Source of the DNA: Legionella adelaidensis
Lineage (GTDB): Bacteria > Pseudomonadota > Gammaproteobacteria > Legionellales > Legionellaceae
NCBI RefSeq assembly: GCF_900637865.1
Contig: NZ_LR134428.1
Coordinates: 100,397 to 164,396 of the forward strand
Direction of reading: 5' to 3'
Length of the DNA stretch: 64,000 nucleotides
This document shows positions 55,590 through 64,000 of the stretch, one piece after another. Positions within the stretch are counted from its first letter, which is position 1. The number at the start of each line of letters is the position of its first letter. The notes beneath the pieces are model-generated. The model was not told the DNA's origin. It was given only the letters and a program-made list of their open reading frames with translations, and searched no databases. The translations under genes and the position numbers were made by a program.

Positions 55590-56734
55590 ATTGCGAGCTA
55601 ATACAAATACTGCTTTTTTCTGGCGTTTTTTTTATCGCTTTGGTTTTAATCTCTCCCTGTAAAAAGATTTTTCAAATCGCAGAGATAGAAGGCTCTCGGC
55701 TTTCCTATTTGGACGGGTTGAGGGGCATTGCTGCTTTGTTGGTGGTTGCTTGCCATATAAACCAACACTTGCTTAGTTTTTTTAAAATTACACAACCGCC
55801 GATTATTGCTAATAATTTTGGTATTGTGGGAGTAGAATTATTTTTTGCTTTAACGGCATTCCTGTTTACAACACGGGCTTTAAAAGGCAATTTTAATCCG
55901 GCTGTTTTTTATTTATCCCGTGTTAAACGTATAGCGCCTTTATATATATTCGTTGCCTCAGTTAGCCTGGCTATTATTTTTTTACTCCCCCAAGTTTCCA
56001 TTGCCAGCTGGCAAAACGCTGTGGTTGATGTCATTTCTATGGTGAGCTTTGGATTTATCGGTGCAGATTCTTTAATCATTGAAGGGTTTAATGCTTTTGC
56101 TTTTATTGGAATTGCATGGTCTTTAAGCTACGAATGGAAATTTTATTTAATTTTACCGCCTCTCTATTATCTTTTTTCGCACTCAAGAAAAGCAAGTATC
56201 GCAGTCATTGTTCTCCTGCTTGCTATAGCTTTTAAGGATTTTTATCAAAACCCCCACCATACTTGCATCTGGTCATATTTTTTAGTCGGAGTTTTTGCAG
56301 CACTTTTGTTTCCGTTCATTAAAAATTTTAAAAATACTTTCAAACCTTTTCTTGCAATCATTATTTTATTATCAATAATCAGTGCCGCTTTCTTTCCTGC
56401 TTTCTCATTACCACAATTAGTATTAATACAAATTAGTTTTCTAGCTATCCTGCTATGCCAACCCAAAATTCTGGGCAGTAAACCTTTGGTCAATTTAGGG
56501 CAAATTAGTTATAGCATATACTTAATGCAATATTTAGTAATGATGCCTATTATAAAAACTGCTAAAAATTTAGATATTTTCTCAGCAACAGCAGAAATGA
56601 AATTTATCTTCGCATTTTTAATAGTGGTATGTTTAATCCCCGCTTCTTGTTTCACGTATCAATTTATTGAGCAACGGTGGATAAAAAAGGAAAAAGAATT
56701 ACCCGCAAGTACAATGGTTGCAGAAGGGACGTAG
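55586..56734 (+). CDS. acyltransferase-3 family membrane protein (OafA-like)
   Basis: A 382-residue protein with about ten hydrophobic helices. The family pattern is present: RLSYLDGLRGIAALLVVACH with the catalytic His region, VGVELFFALTAFLFTTRAL, RVKRIAPLYIFVASVS and WSLSYEWKFYLI. Such enzymes O-acetylate or otherwise acylate surface sugars; L. pneumophila Lag-1 is a member that modifies O-antigen. It overlaps the transporter stop as ATGA and sits next to the polysaccharide cluster on the opposite strand, so LPS decoration is plausible. Its stop codon lies within the start of the palindromic repeat at 56731. Confidence 0.85.
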   Translation: MNCELIQILLFSGVFFIALVLISPCKKIFQIAEIEGSRLSYLDGLRGIAALLVVACHINQHLLSFFKITQPPIIANNFGIVGVELFFALTAFLFTTRALKGNFNPAVFYLSRVKRIAPLYIFVASVSLAIIFLLPQVSIASWQNAVVDVISMVSFGFIGADSLIIEGFNAFAFIGIAWSLSYEWKFYLILPPLYYLFSHSRKASIAVIVLLLAIAFKDFYQNPHHTCIWSYFLVGVFAALLFPFIKNFKNTFKPFLAIIILLSIISAAFFPAFSLPQLVLIQISFLAILLCQPKILGSKPLVNLGQISYSIYLMQYLVMMPIIKTAKNLDIFSATAEMKFIFAFLIVVCLIPASCFTYQFIEQRWIKKEKELPASTMVAEGT

Positions 56735-56797
56735 GTTGGGCCGAGAGGCCCAACACAGAAAACGAAAAGAGTTGTTGGGCCGTTGGCACCAACCTAC
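56731..56797. repeat. GTAGGTTGG palindromic repeat, copy at acyltransferase / SDR interval
   Basis: This 67-bp copy begins GTAGGTTGGGCC and ends GGCACCAACCTAC, pairing as in 39299-39374. Inner GAGAGGCCCAACA matches TGTTGGGCC. The stop codon of the acyltransferase (TAG) is part of the repeat. It lies between convergent genes, and may work as a bidirectional terminator. Confidence 0.7.
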
Positions 56798-56836
56798 ATT
56801 AGAATCTATCCCTAGCCTTGATGCAGCAAAGCATAG

Positions 56837-57814
56837 TCAAGGGACGCATCCGGTCAATGCCTCTTCTTGTAAGGTCTTATACAATGCCTCATCCATCCCT
56901 ATCACAGGTTTCCAGTTTAAAAGCGTACAAGTCTTTTCAATATCAAGTTGCAAAGAGCCGCCTAAACGTTGCCATAAAGCTTCTTTACCTAACAGTGAGC
57001 TTATACCCTTTAAAAGCATTCTCGGTATATAAATGAGCCACGGGGATTTGTTAAGTGCCTGGCCTATTTTTTGTAATAACTCTACGGAGGAAATATCAAA
57101 TCCATCACTCACTAAAAATACTTGATTTGCAGCATTAGGATGGTCTATACAGCAATTAATTAAATCCAAGAGGTTATAAATGGATACCAAACTTCTTTTA
57201 TTATGATTTAATGCAGCTAAAGGCAGAGGTAACCCTTTTTGTATGGTTTGGATTAATCGCCTGAAGTTCCCTTTCACATGAGGACCATAAATTAATGGAG
57301 GTCGGATAATAACCACTTCTAACCCCGTTTCTTTTGCTATGGAAAATAATCCTTGCTCTGCCTCCAGTTTCGAAACCGCGTAAGGATCTTGAGGGCTAGG
57401 TTTATCATCAGCAAAAAATTTATCATTGTGCGTTATTTCCCCGTTTACTTTTATAGAGCTTATAAAAATAAACCGTTTGACTCCATGCGTGGCGGCTTGA
57501 CGCGCTAAATTTAAAGTTCCTTCTACATTAATTTTCCTAAATTCTTGTAGGGGGTCAGTAGCCGTTTCACGCATAATATGGACTCGTGCAGCTGTATGAA
57601 TAACCACGTCACAACCCTTTAATGCCGGCGTCCAGTCTGTTTGTTTAGAAACATTGCCGATGGGAATTTGCAACTCTTTCGGCAAAGCAGAATTAACACT
57701 CCTTACACTCGCTTGTACTTTATAATTTGAATGCTGAAGTAACTTTTGTACCAATTGCTTTCCAACAAATCCTGTTGCCCCAGTAATTAATATATTTTTT
57801 TTATTAGGTTCCAT
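56837..57814 (-). CDS. NAD-dependent sugar-nucleotide epimerase/reductase (SDR, WbpV-like)
   Basis: A 325-residue extended SDR enzyme. The cofactor motif is ILITGATGFVGKQLVQ, with DVVIHTAARVH and FISSIKVNG and the active pair in DPYAVSKLEAEQ. It resembles the 4-reductase/4-epimerase group that includes P. aeruginosa WbpV, which completes UDP-QuiNAc from the 4-keto sugar; the match is by pattern, so the sugar is not certain. It ends the minus-strand polysaccharide run and starts 11 bp after the dehydratase gene. Confidence 0.8.
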   Translation of the reverse strand: MEPNKKNILITGATGFVGKQLVQKLLQHSNYKVQASVRSVNSALPKELQIPIGNVSKQTDWTPALKGCDVVIHTAARVHIMRETATDPLQEFRKINVEGTLNLARQAATHGVKRFIFISSIKVNGEITHNDKFFADDKPSPQDPYAVSKLEAEQGLFSIAKETGLEVVIIRPPLIYGPHVKGNFRRLIQTIQKGLPLPLAALNHNKRSLVSIYNLLDLINCCIDHPNAANQVFLVSDGFDISSVELLQKIGQALNKSPWLIYIPRMLLKGISSLLGKEALWQRLGGSLQLDIEKTCTLLNWKPVIGMDEALYKTLQEEALTGCVP

Positions 57815-57825
57815 ATTTATCCTGG

Positions 57826-58833
57826 CTAATCCAATACTTGCTGAATAAAATCCAATTTTAACAATAAGGTTTTAATTTCTGGAACACTTAACTGTTGCGT
57901 GTTGTGCGAAGTATAGTCGTCAAACTCGGCAATTTCGCATTCACCTTCAACGAAATACTTTTTATAATTTAAATCACGGTTGTCAGCACGAATTCGGTAG
58001 TACCTGCCCATATCTTGAGCTTTAGCCATTTCTTCTCTGGACACCAAAGATTCATACAGCTTCTCCCCGTGTCGAGTACCTATTATTTTAACTTCATTAT
58101 TAGCATTAAATATTTCTAAAATAGCTCGAGCTAAATCTGCAATCGTTGAAGCGGGAGATTTTTGCACAAAAATATCCCCTTGCTCGGCATGTTGAAATGC
58201 ATGTAGCACTAAATCCACAGAATCTTCCAATGACATTAAAAAACGCGTCATTTTAGGGTCGGTAATAGTAATTGATTTATTGGCTTTTATTTGTTCGATA
58301 AAAAGGGGAATTACTGAGCCCCGAGAAGCCATAACATTGCCATAACGGGTAGCACAAATGACTGGACCATTTTTGTCAATCGTTCTTGATTTAGCCACAA
58401 CAATCTTTTCTGCCATAGCTTTAGAAATACCCATCGCATTAATAGGATAGACCGCTTTGTCCGTACTGAGAACGACTACGCGTTTCACATGGGCCTGAAT
58501 AGCCGCATTTAAAACATTCTCGGTCCCTAATACATTCGTACGTATTGCTTCCATAGGATAAAATTCACAGGAAGGCACTTGTTTTAATGCAGCCGCATGG
58601 AATACATAATCGACTCCCTGCATAGCATCCCTAATTGCGGCGGGATCACGTACATCACCTATATAAAATTTCACCTTGTCATTATTTAACTCATTACGCA
58701 TGTCTTCCTGTTTTTTTTCATCACGACTAAAGATGCGTATTTCCCGAATATTGGAAGATAAAAAGCGATTTAGAACAGTATGTCCAAAAGAGCCTGTGCC
58801 GCCAGTAATTAAAAGGACTTTATCAGTAAACAT
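57826..58833 (-). CDS. UDP-GlcNAc 4,6-dehydratase / 5-epimerase (CapE/WbjB type)
   Basis: A 335-residue SDR enzyme of the inverting 4,6-dehydratase group. The cofactor motif is LLITGGTGSFGHTVLN, followed by GDVRDPAAIRDA and HAAALKQVPSCEFYPMEAIR. STDKAVYPINAMGISKAMAEK (about 123-143) has Met134 where ordinary SDRs have the catalytic tyrosine, with Lys138 retained, as in FlaA1, PseB and CapE. It would convert UDP-GlcNAc to a 4-keto-6-deoxy sugar, probably with C5 inversion. Its start overlaps the RmlD-like gene by one base. Confidence 0.88.
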   Translation of the reverse strand: MFTDKVLLITGGTGSFGHTVLNRFLSSNIREIRIFSRDEKKQEDMRNELNNDKVKFYIGDVRDPAAIRDAMQGVDYVFHAAALKQVPSCEFYPMEAIRTNVLGTENVLNAAIQAHVKRVVVLSTDKAVYPINAMGISKAMAEKIVVAKSRTIDKNGPVICATRYGNVMASRGSVIPLFIEQIKANKSITITDPKMTRFLMSLEDSVDLVLHAFQHAEQGDIFVQKSPASTIADLARAILEIFNANNEVKIIGTRHGEKLYESLVSREEMAKAQDMGRYYRIRADNRDLNYKKYFVEGECEIAEFDDYTSHNTQQLSVPEIKTLLLKLDFIQQVLD

Positions 58834-59705
58834 TATTTAACTCCAAACAGATGGCGCGATGCATGCATAGAAGAAATTAACTCAGGCCATTGGGGAGGGA
58901 TATAACCTGTAGCGCTGTTAAAACGCTCTGCATTTAAGGAGCGATTAATTTCTAGTGCCGTATCTTCAATGATATTGATCTTTTTATTATAAACTTCCGC
59001 TATTAAAGAAAGTAAAGAATACTTATCAATAGCGTTTGACGCTACATGGTAAAGCCCTGAAAGATCTTCTTGTGGTAAAACATAATCCCGTATGATTCTT
59101 GCCAGCTCCATCGTTGGAAAGCCAGAAAAAATCGCTTTAGAAAAACCTTTTATATTCTCTTTTTGCGACAAAAACCAGTCAACAAGCGCATAGTTACTAT
59201 TAAGCTCATGCCCAATAATCGAAGTACGAATGGTCAAAGCGCTCCCTTTACTTACCTCTCCTATGTATTTGGACTTGCCATATAAATCTTCTGCATCAGA
59301 AAGATCTGATTCTCGATAATTACCTTTTTTTCCTGAAAAAACACAATCCGTACTTATATGTATTAATCGTGCTTGTATTAAAGAAGCAATGTTTGCCAAA
59401 CGATGAGGTAACATGGCATTAATAGGTAATACTACCAAGGGATCTTTAGCTACTGCTAATTGTTTAATGAGTCCAATACAATTAATAATTACATTAGGTC
59501 TAATTGTTTCACAGACTTTGAGTAAATTGTCAATGTCGAGTACTTCGACATCATTTACTATTCTGGCATGGTATTCCTCAGGAAAGTGGTTTAGAGCACT
59601 TTTTTTACGCAACGTACCCCAAACTTCCAAATTTTTTGCTTGATTTAGGCTGTGGAACACCGCACTTCCCAACATGCCAGTGATACCGAGTATTAATACC
59701 TTCAT
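58833..59705 (-). CDS. RmlD-like sugar-nucleotide 4-ketoreductase
   Basis: A 290-residue SDR enzyme of the dTDP-4-dehydrorhamnose reductase type. The cofactor motif is ILGITGMLGSAVFHSL and the catalytic region is ISTDCVFSGKKGNY with DLYGKSKYIGE (Tyr142, Lys146). It lacks the C-terminal cupin domain found in WbjC/CapF. Next to a CapE-type dehydratase this suggests a WbvR-like reductase that makes a UDP-6-deoxy-L-amino sugar such as L-RhaNAc. It overlaps the upstream glycosyltransferase by four bases (ATGA). Confidence 0.82.
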   Translation of the reverse strand: MKVLILGITGMLGSAVFHSLNQAKNLEVWGTLRKKSALNHFPEEYHARIVNDVEVLDIDNLLKVCETIRPNVIINCIGLIKQLAVAKDPLVVLPINAMLPHRLANIASLIQARLIHISTDCVFSGKKGNYRESDLSDAEDLYGKSKYIGEVSKGSALTIRTSIIGHELNSNYALVDWFLSQKENIKGFSKAIFSGFPTMELARIIRDYVLPQEDLSGLYHVASNAIDKYSLLSLIAEVYNKKINIIEDTALEINRSLNAERFNSATGYIPPQWPELISSMHASRHLFGVK

Positions 59706-60934
59706 TCAATAGACTCCTGAAGAATTCGATTATTGAAGATTTCGACCAGCCGTTGGGCCTGTTTCGTCATTTCAAAATGTTTTAAAAAATAAGCGCGACC
59801 CGAATCGCCCATACGCTCTCTTTCTTGGGCGGGCATGTGGTAAATCCGCTCAATATTTTTTGCCAGTGCAATAGCATCTTCAGCAGGACTTACTAAACCT
59901 GATTGAGAAACCTCCACAATTCGAGCGCCTTCGCCATTTAAGGCAGCGAGAATGGGTTTGGCTGCAGCCAAATAAGCTTGGATTTTGCTAGGTATTGTGT
60001 AAGTAAAAATTTCTTCATTTTTAAGTGTTACTAATAATGCGGACGCACGTTTAAAAATAAGAGGCATAGCGGAGAGAGAAAAGCGTCCGGGAAGTAATAT
60101 ATTAGTCAAATTATTTTGTTCAATTTCCTCTTTTATCCAAGCAGTTCTGCTGCCACTACCAATTAGAATAATTTTACAATCTTCCAAATGCGTTAATTTT
60201 TTCCCAGCCTGGATAATGGTTTCTACAGATTGGGCATTTCCAAGATTTCCTGCGAAAACAAAACATTTATTTTGTTCCAGAATTGCGAGGAGTTTTTGGG
60301 GTAACTCCTTTTTTTCCTCTGCGACCGCTGGTTCTAAAAAAGGATTAGGGTAATAAAACACTTTGTTAACCGACGTATATTTAGAAATCGGCTTAATAAA
60401 TGCATTGGATTGAACCAATAAAGTATCTGATTTACTGTAAATCCACTGTACTAGCTTCTCTAAAGGTTTTAATAATAATTTACTTTTTACAAATCCAGTC
60501 GCCGAAATACTTTCGGGCCATAAATCTTGCACCCATACTGCGAGATGGCTTTTAGTCCGCCATTTTAAGAAAATTGCCGGAATTACTGAAGTAATTGGAG
60601 AGGGTACGAAAACCAAAGTAACATCAAATTTTTTATTTTTTACCAACCGTGGAAAATAAAAGAGACCACTGAGAATAAAAGAAAAATAATTTAATATTAG
60701 ATTTTTGACACCTTTTTTTCTCGGGATAATCGGAACACGGTGAATCATTACCCCTTCATACATCTCATTTTGAATACCGTAAGCTTTATATCCCGGAAAA
60801 ATATCCCCATCGGGATAGTTTGGTTTTCCGGTTATCACCTCAATGAAATGACCTTGATCCTTTAAACATTTAACCAAGTCACTGATTATGAAAGTTTCGG
60901 GCCAATAATATTGAGAAATTACAAGGATATTCAC
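59702..60934 (-). CDS. glycosyltransferase family 4, WbuB-like
   Basis: A 410-residue GT-B enzyme. The N-terminal VISQYYWPETFIISDLVKCL and EVITGKPNYPDGDIFPGY segments are typical of WbuB/WcaI-type transferases, which add 6-deoxy-amino sugars. The C-terminal donor-site region PSKIQAYLAAAKPILAALNG and GAR with an E-x-x-Q pattern follow. An IVE motif marks the second lobe. It directly precedes the reductase and dehydratase genes, consistent with transfer of the sugar they make. Confidence 0.85.
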   Translation of the reverse strand: MNILVISQYYWPETFIISDLVKCLKDQGHFIEVITGKPNYPDGDIFPGYKAYGIQNEMYEGVMIHRVPIIPRKKGVKNLILNYFSFILSGLFYFPRLVKNKKFDVTLVFVPSPITSVIPAIFLKWRTKSHLAVWVQDLWPESISATGFVKSKLLLKPLEKLVQWIYSKSDTLLVQSNAFIKPISKYTSVNKVFYYPNPFLEPAVAEEKKELPQKLLAILEQNKCFVFAGNLGNAQSVETIIQAGKKLTHLEDCKIILIGSGSRTAWIKEEIEQNNLTNILLPGRFSLSAMPLIFKRASALLVTLKNEEIFTYTIPSKIQAYLAAAKPILAALNGEGARIVEVSQSGLVSPAEDAIALAKNIERIYHMPAQERERMGDSGRAYFLKHFEMTKQAQRLVEIFNNRILQESIE

Positions 60935-60946
60935 TACTGCCTCTGG

Positions 60947-62062
60947 TTAACTATTTATTCGTAGAATAGCGTGATACAAATTTATTATTTTTTGTCCCAC
61001 AGAATCCCAGGTATAATTTTTCAGAATTAATTGCTTTAAATTATTTCCCATTTCTTCACGGTTAGTATTTGAGAGCATATGTGCCAAACCTTGTTTGACG
61101 CCCTCTTTATTAGCCGGCACCACCAGCCCGCCTTGAATTTTTTCTAAAGAATTAAAACCACATTGATCAGTAATCACTGCCGGTTTGCCGAATACGCCTG
61201 ACTCTAGAAGAACAATTGACATAGCCTCTTTCCGGGAAGGTATGACTAAAAAAGAACTATTTTCATACAGTGCGCTTTTCTCATTTCCCGAAACACTGCC
61301 ATAAAAATGAATTTTATCCTCTAGTTCTAAATCGGATACTTTTTTCTTTAAAGAGCTCAGCATTCCCCCGTCAGGTCCTGCAAAAATCAAGTGATGCGAA
61401 GTTTCTTTAGCTAACTCAGAAAAAGCATCCAAAAGAATATCCGGGCCTTTTATACTATTTAGACGACCCATAAATAAAATGTAAGGAAAAGAGAAACTGG
61501 TTGCTTCTCCTTCATTTTTTAATTGGGCTAAATGGACCCCATTGGGGATTAAGGTAATTTTTTCTTTTGAAACTCCATACGATTGGTACTGATCCAACTC
61601 ATTTTCAGCAATTGCAATATGCCCATTGGCATTTTTTATAATTTTATTACCAATAATTAAATTAAATAAGCTTTTGATTATTTTTGAACGCCCCATAATT
61701 TGAAGAGCACCCGCAGGACAAACCACATAGGGTTTCTTGTAAGACTTGGCAAATAAATAAACGAAAGCATTTAATAATGTCCAATGATTCATTAAATGAA
61801 TAATATCTGCATTTTTAACAAGGTTTCTAATTGTGCGTAGACTTTTCCGCGGAATGTAAAATCGATTAGACCAATATGAAAGCATAGTAACTTTCACATT
61901 TTTTAAAGCATCCATTTTTTCAATAGATAATTCTGAAGACAAAGTAAGAATCGTACAATCAAATCCTTTCTCTGCCAAAAAATTGCTCATTTGAAATGTT
62001 CTCTCGGCGGTGCCTCCACCGGTGAGAGAATCAATCGATAGATTTACATTTAATATTTTCAT
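60947..62062 (-). CDS. glycosyltransferase family 4
   Basis: A 371-residue GT-B glycosyltransferase. NVNLSIDSLTGGGTAERTFQ at the start, the donor-lobe segment ILFMGRLNSIKGPDILLDAF and LVIPSRKEAMSIVLLESGVFG with the E-x-x-x-x-x-x-x-E motif are clear. The acceptor and sugar cannot be read from sequence. It overlaps the SDR gene upstream by 32 bases, so translation is coupled. Confidence 0.88.
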   Translation of the reverse strand: MKILNVNLSIDSLTGGGTAERTFQMSNFLAEKGFDCTILTLSSELSIEKMDALKNVKVTMLSYWSNRFYIPRKSLRTIRNLVKNADIIHLMNHWTLLNAFVYLFAKSYKKPYVVCPAGALQIMGRSKIIKSLFNLIIGNKIIKNANGHIAIAENELDQYQSYGVSKEKITLIPNGVHLAQLKNEGEATSFSFPYILFMGRLNSIKGPDILLDAFSELAKETSHHLIFAGPDGGMLSSLKKKVSDLELEDKIHFYGSVSGNEKSALYENSSFLVIPSRKEAMSIVLLESGVFGKPAVITDQCGFNSLEKIQGGLVVPANKEGVKQGLAHMLSNTNREEMGNNLKQLILKNYTWDSVGQKIINLYHAILRINS

Positions 62063-62972
62063 ATTTATACCAATTAAGGAAGTTTTTCAGCCCTTCCTTA
62101 AAGTGAACTGGTTTCTTAAACCCTTCTTGTTTTAGGTTAAGATTAATAAAGCTAGCTCTTGGGTGAATATTACCCTTGCTTATTATCTTATAAATTGCAG
62201 TATAAAAAAATAAAGGTAAGAATAAATGTGGTATTTTTGATTCTTGAATATTAAGTTCAGCCTTTATTAGGGATTCGACATTTTTAAATTCATTAGAATA
62301 GTCTTCATCATCAGAAATTACATAGGTGTTAAATTGTAAATCTTTTTTTGTCATTAAAAAATAGAGAGCCTCGATAACATTCTCTATATAGACCAGATTC
62401 ATTTTTCGTTGAGATAATAAACAGGATTTTAAATAATTTTTAAATTTAGTTTTATGCGAAAGATCATGAATTAATTTCAGCAAATTTTTTCCTCCAGGGC
62501 CAAAAACCTGTGTGGGTCTTAGAATAATAATTTCCAACTCCCCACTAAATTTTTTCATTAGCAATTCTTCAATCGCCATTTTGGTACACGCATATTCGGT
62601 AATGGGCAAACAAGCAGTCTTTTCATCAATCACTACCTCTTTAACCCCCCCATAAACCGAGGAAGAACTACAATGAACCAGGCGTTTTACCCCTGCTGCG
62701 GCACAGACCTTGGCAAGATTTTCTATAGCCTGAAGGTTTTGCTTGCAGTCTGCATCCCATAAATAAACCAAATTAACAACGACATCACAATCTTTAACAA
62801 ATCCTTCTAAACAGGCACTGTCTAACAAATCCCCTCTAAAACTCGTTACGTTTTCAGGTAAAACCTGCAATGGTTTTCTAGATAAAACGTTAATCTCATG
62901 CTCATTAGCCCTATATGATGATAATAAATGGGTGCCAATAAAGCTACTTGCTCCAGTTATTGCAATTTTCAC
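62031..62972 (-). CDS. NAD-dependent epimerase/dehydratase (SDR)
   Basis: A 313-residue extended SDR protein. The cofactor motif is KIAITGASSFIGTHLLS, followed by DVVNLVYLWDADC, SSSSVYGGVKEV and the catalytic pair in ITEYACTKMAIEE. LRPTQVFGPGGKN is the usual substrate-side loop. It is likely a sugar-nucleotide epimerase or reductase; the exact reaction is not clear. Its start overlaps the GT2 gene by four bases. Confidence 0.82.
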   Translation of the reverse strand: MKIAITGASSFIGTHLLSSYRANEHEINVLSRKPLQVLPENVTSFRGDLLDSACLEGFVKDCDVVVNLVYLWDADCKQNLQAIENLAKVCAAAGVKRLVHCSSSSVYGGVKEVVIDEKTACLPITEYACTKMAIEELLMKKFSGELEIIILRPTQVFGPGGKNLLKLIHDLSHKTKFKNYLKSCLLSQRKMNLVYIENVIEALYFLMTKKDLQFNTYVISDDEDYSNEFKNVESLIKAELNIQESKIPHLFLPLFFYTAIYKIISKGNIHPRASFINLNLKQEGFKKPVHFKEGLKNFLNWYKYENIKCKSID

Positions 62973-63922
62973 GCATTGCCTCTTTTTAATCGGTTAATAG
63001 TTTTTTTATATTTTTTAAGTAGCGCATGTAGGCTTCTATTTAGTACGGCATTGAGGATTATGCGATAAGTTTTTGCGGCATAGAGGGCTTTTGGATTTAA
63101 AATAAACGCTTTAGAAAAATATTTAAGCCCTACCTTGTACCTGCTTGAACGCCAATGGGTACGACCGGAAATTAAATAGGCTTGACTTAAAATTTGATCT
63201 TTAATTTCTAATAGTTTTTCATCTTTAGTCGTTGCTAATTGACTGCTTAATAGACGTACATATTCATCCGCGCGATCAAAATTTATTTTCCTATAACTGG
63301 CTGACTCTTCATGAATTCGATGACAACCTAAGATATGAGGGATACGCTTGAATTTGCCTAGTTGGCATAAACGTAAATGAAACTCATAGTCGCCAATTTG
63401 TACAAAATTTTTATCCCAACCCCCTATTGTTTCGAAACCTTCTCGACGAAAAAAAGACCCCACGGCAACAGGAGTAGTCGACTCTAAAAACAATTGATAA
63501 AAATCAAATTCCTTTGTAATAAGAGTGCGTATAGGTTGAGAGTCCGCATTTATTAAAATATTATCTCCATACGTTAAAATTACCTCGGGATTTTCCAACA
63601 AGTATTGTACAGAGAGGCTTATTGCATTCGGCTCTAAAGTATCATCAGCACTCAAATAACCAATAAACTGCCCTTTAGACATCTGCCAGCCTTTATTTAC
63701 CGTTTGTGCTTGCCCCATATTTCGGTGAGTTTCAAAATAGAACTGCCCTTTATATTGCTCAAGATACCTGGCGGTATTATCGGTAGACCCATCATCCAAT
63801 ACAATGAGCTCCACATTGGGATAATCTTGGGCTAAAACACTTTCAATAGCGGCTTGTAAATAGGGCATACCATTGTATGAAGGTATGACTACACTAACTA
63901 GGGGATATTTACTATTCTCCAT
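62969..63922 (-). CDS. glycosyltransferase family 2
   Basis: A 317-residue GT-A enzyme. VSVVIPSYNGMPYLQAAIES and ELIVLDDGSTDNTARYLEQY hold the nucleotide-binding aspartates, and YLSADDTLEPNA the metal-binding D-D motif, with GGWDKNFVQIGDYEFHLRL as the acceptor-side ED-like motif. The helical, basic C-terminus (KKYKKTINRLKRGN) may associate with the membrane. It overlaps the upstream membrane-protein gene by about 25 bases and starts the visible run of sugar genes. Confidence 0.9.
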   Translation of the reverse strand: MENSKYPLVSVVIPSYNGMPYLQAAIESVLAQDYPNVELIVLDDGSTDNTARYLEQYKGQFYFETHRNMGQAQTVNKGWQMSKGQFIGYLSADDTLEPNAISLSVQYLLENPEVILTYGDNILINADSQPIRTLITKEFDFYQLFLESTTPVAVGSFFRREGFETIGGWDKNFVQIGDYEFHLRLCQLGKFKRIPHILGCHRIHEESASYRKINFDRADEYVRLLSSQLATTKDEKLLEIKDQILSQAYLISGRTHWRSSRYKVGLKYFSKAFILNPKALYAAKTYRIILNAVLNRSLHALLKKYKKTINRLKRGNA

Positions 63923-64000
63923 TTTCTTTCACTACCTTTAAAATAATAGAGCCCTATACCTGTCATCATTAATGCATATAAAAAATACGTTAATGCAAAG
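63898..64000 (-). CDS. C-terminal fragment of a membrane protein, partial at the window edge
   Basis: On the minus strand a frame is open from the window edge and ends with TAG at 63898-63900. Its last residues, FALTYFLYALMMTGIGLYYF followed by KGSERKWRIVNIP, form a hydrophobic helix and a basic tail, as at the end of a multi-pass protein. Position in a polysaccharide cluster suggests a flippase (Wzx), polymerase (Wzy) or related protein, but too little is visible to choose. It overlaps the GT2 start by about 25 bases. Confidence 0.55.
   Translation of the reverse strand, partial: FALTYFLYALMMTGIGLYYFKGSERKWRIVNIP

Noticed and set aside
1..64000. CRISPR arrays, rRNA and tRNA genes
   Set aside because: No array of regularly spaced repeats was found, and the intergenic intervals that I read did not show cloverleaf or rRNA sequence. 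Short or unusual RNA genes could be missed by eye.

Overview
The window reads as chromosomal DNA of a gammaproteobacterium of the Legionella group (Legionellaceae, probably not L. pneumophila itself). The sequence is AT-rich. It carries a legiolysin-type 4-hydroxyphenylpyruvate dioxygenase followed by fumarylacetoacetase and maleylacetoacetate isomerase genes, the tmk-holB-pilZ-tatD and rpmF-plsX-fabHDG-acpP-fabF blocks in gammaproteobacterial order, ampE close to the pyruvate dehydrogenase operon, amino-acid catabolism genes (leucine dehydrogenase, hutHU), and several large proteins that look like Dot/Icm-type effectors. The taxonomic call is an inference from gene content; no rRNA or tRNA gene was seen.

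Layout. 1-3.4 kb: 3' part of a long coiled-coil protein followed by an exported pepsin-like (A1) aspartic protease. 3.4-7.6 kb: a MerR/TipAS regulator, then divergent glpK and glpD. 7.6-10.7 kb: a MITE-like element, thioredoxin-like gene, adk, a lytic-transglycosylase lipoprotein and a PolB-type 3'-5' exonuclease. 10.7-18.6 kb: lpdA, aceF and aceE (pyruvate dehydrogenase), a cysteine-rich lipoprotein, ampE and a CPA2 antiporter, all on the minus strand. 18.9-22.8 kb: a moxR / DUF58 / transglutaminase operon. 22.9-25.9 kb: ugpQ and ugpB with two unknown genes. 26-30.6 kb: leucine dehydrogenase, a SAM O-methyltransferase, hpd, fah and maiA. 30.6-34.4 kb: an MFS transporter and a 766-residue protein built from about sixteen 41-residue repeats. 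34.4-45.5 kb: minus-strand housekeeping genes (anmK, tatD, pilZ, holB, tmk, mltG, fabF, acpP, fabG, fabD, fabH, plsX, rpmF, yceD). 45.5-50.8 kb: mnmA, erpA, an L,D-transpeptidase, an effector-like gene containing a G-quadruplex motif, a decayed remnant, a second MITE copy, dnaQ and rnhA. 50.8-56.7 kb: hutHU, a POT peptide transporter and a membrane acyltransferase. 56.8-64 kb: a surface-polysaccharide cluster (nucleotide-sugar SDR enzymes, glycosyltransferases, and the C-terminus of a membrane protein).

How it fits together. Glycerophosphodiester and glycerol-3-phosphate use (ugpQ, ugpB, glpK, glpD), tyrosine, histidine and branched-chain amino-acid breakdown, and peptide uptake suit an amino-acid-fed intracellular bacterium. 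The least described content is the 41-residue repeat protein, the coiled-coil/pepsin-like pair, the effector-like gene at 48 kb, the cysteine-rich lipoprotein, and a set of palindromic repeats and two MITEs that sit almost exactly at gene 3' ends and may act as terminators.
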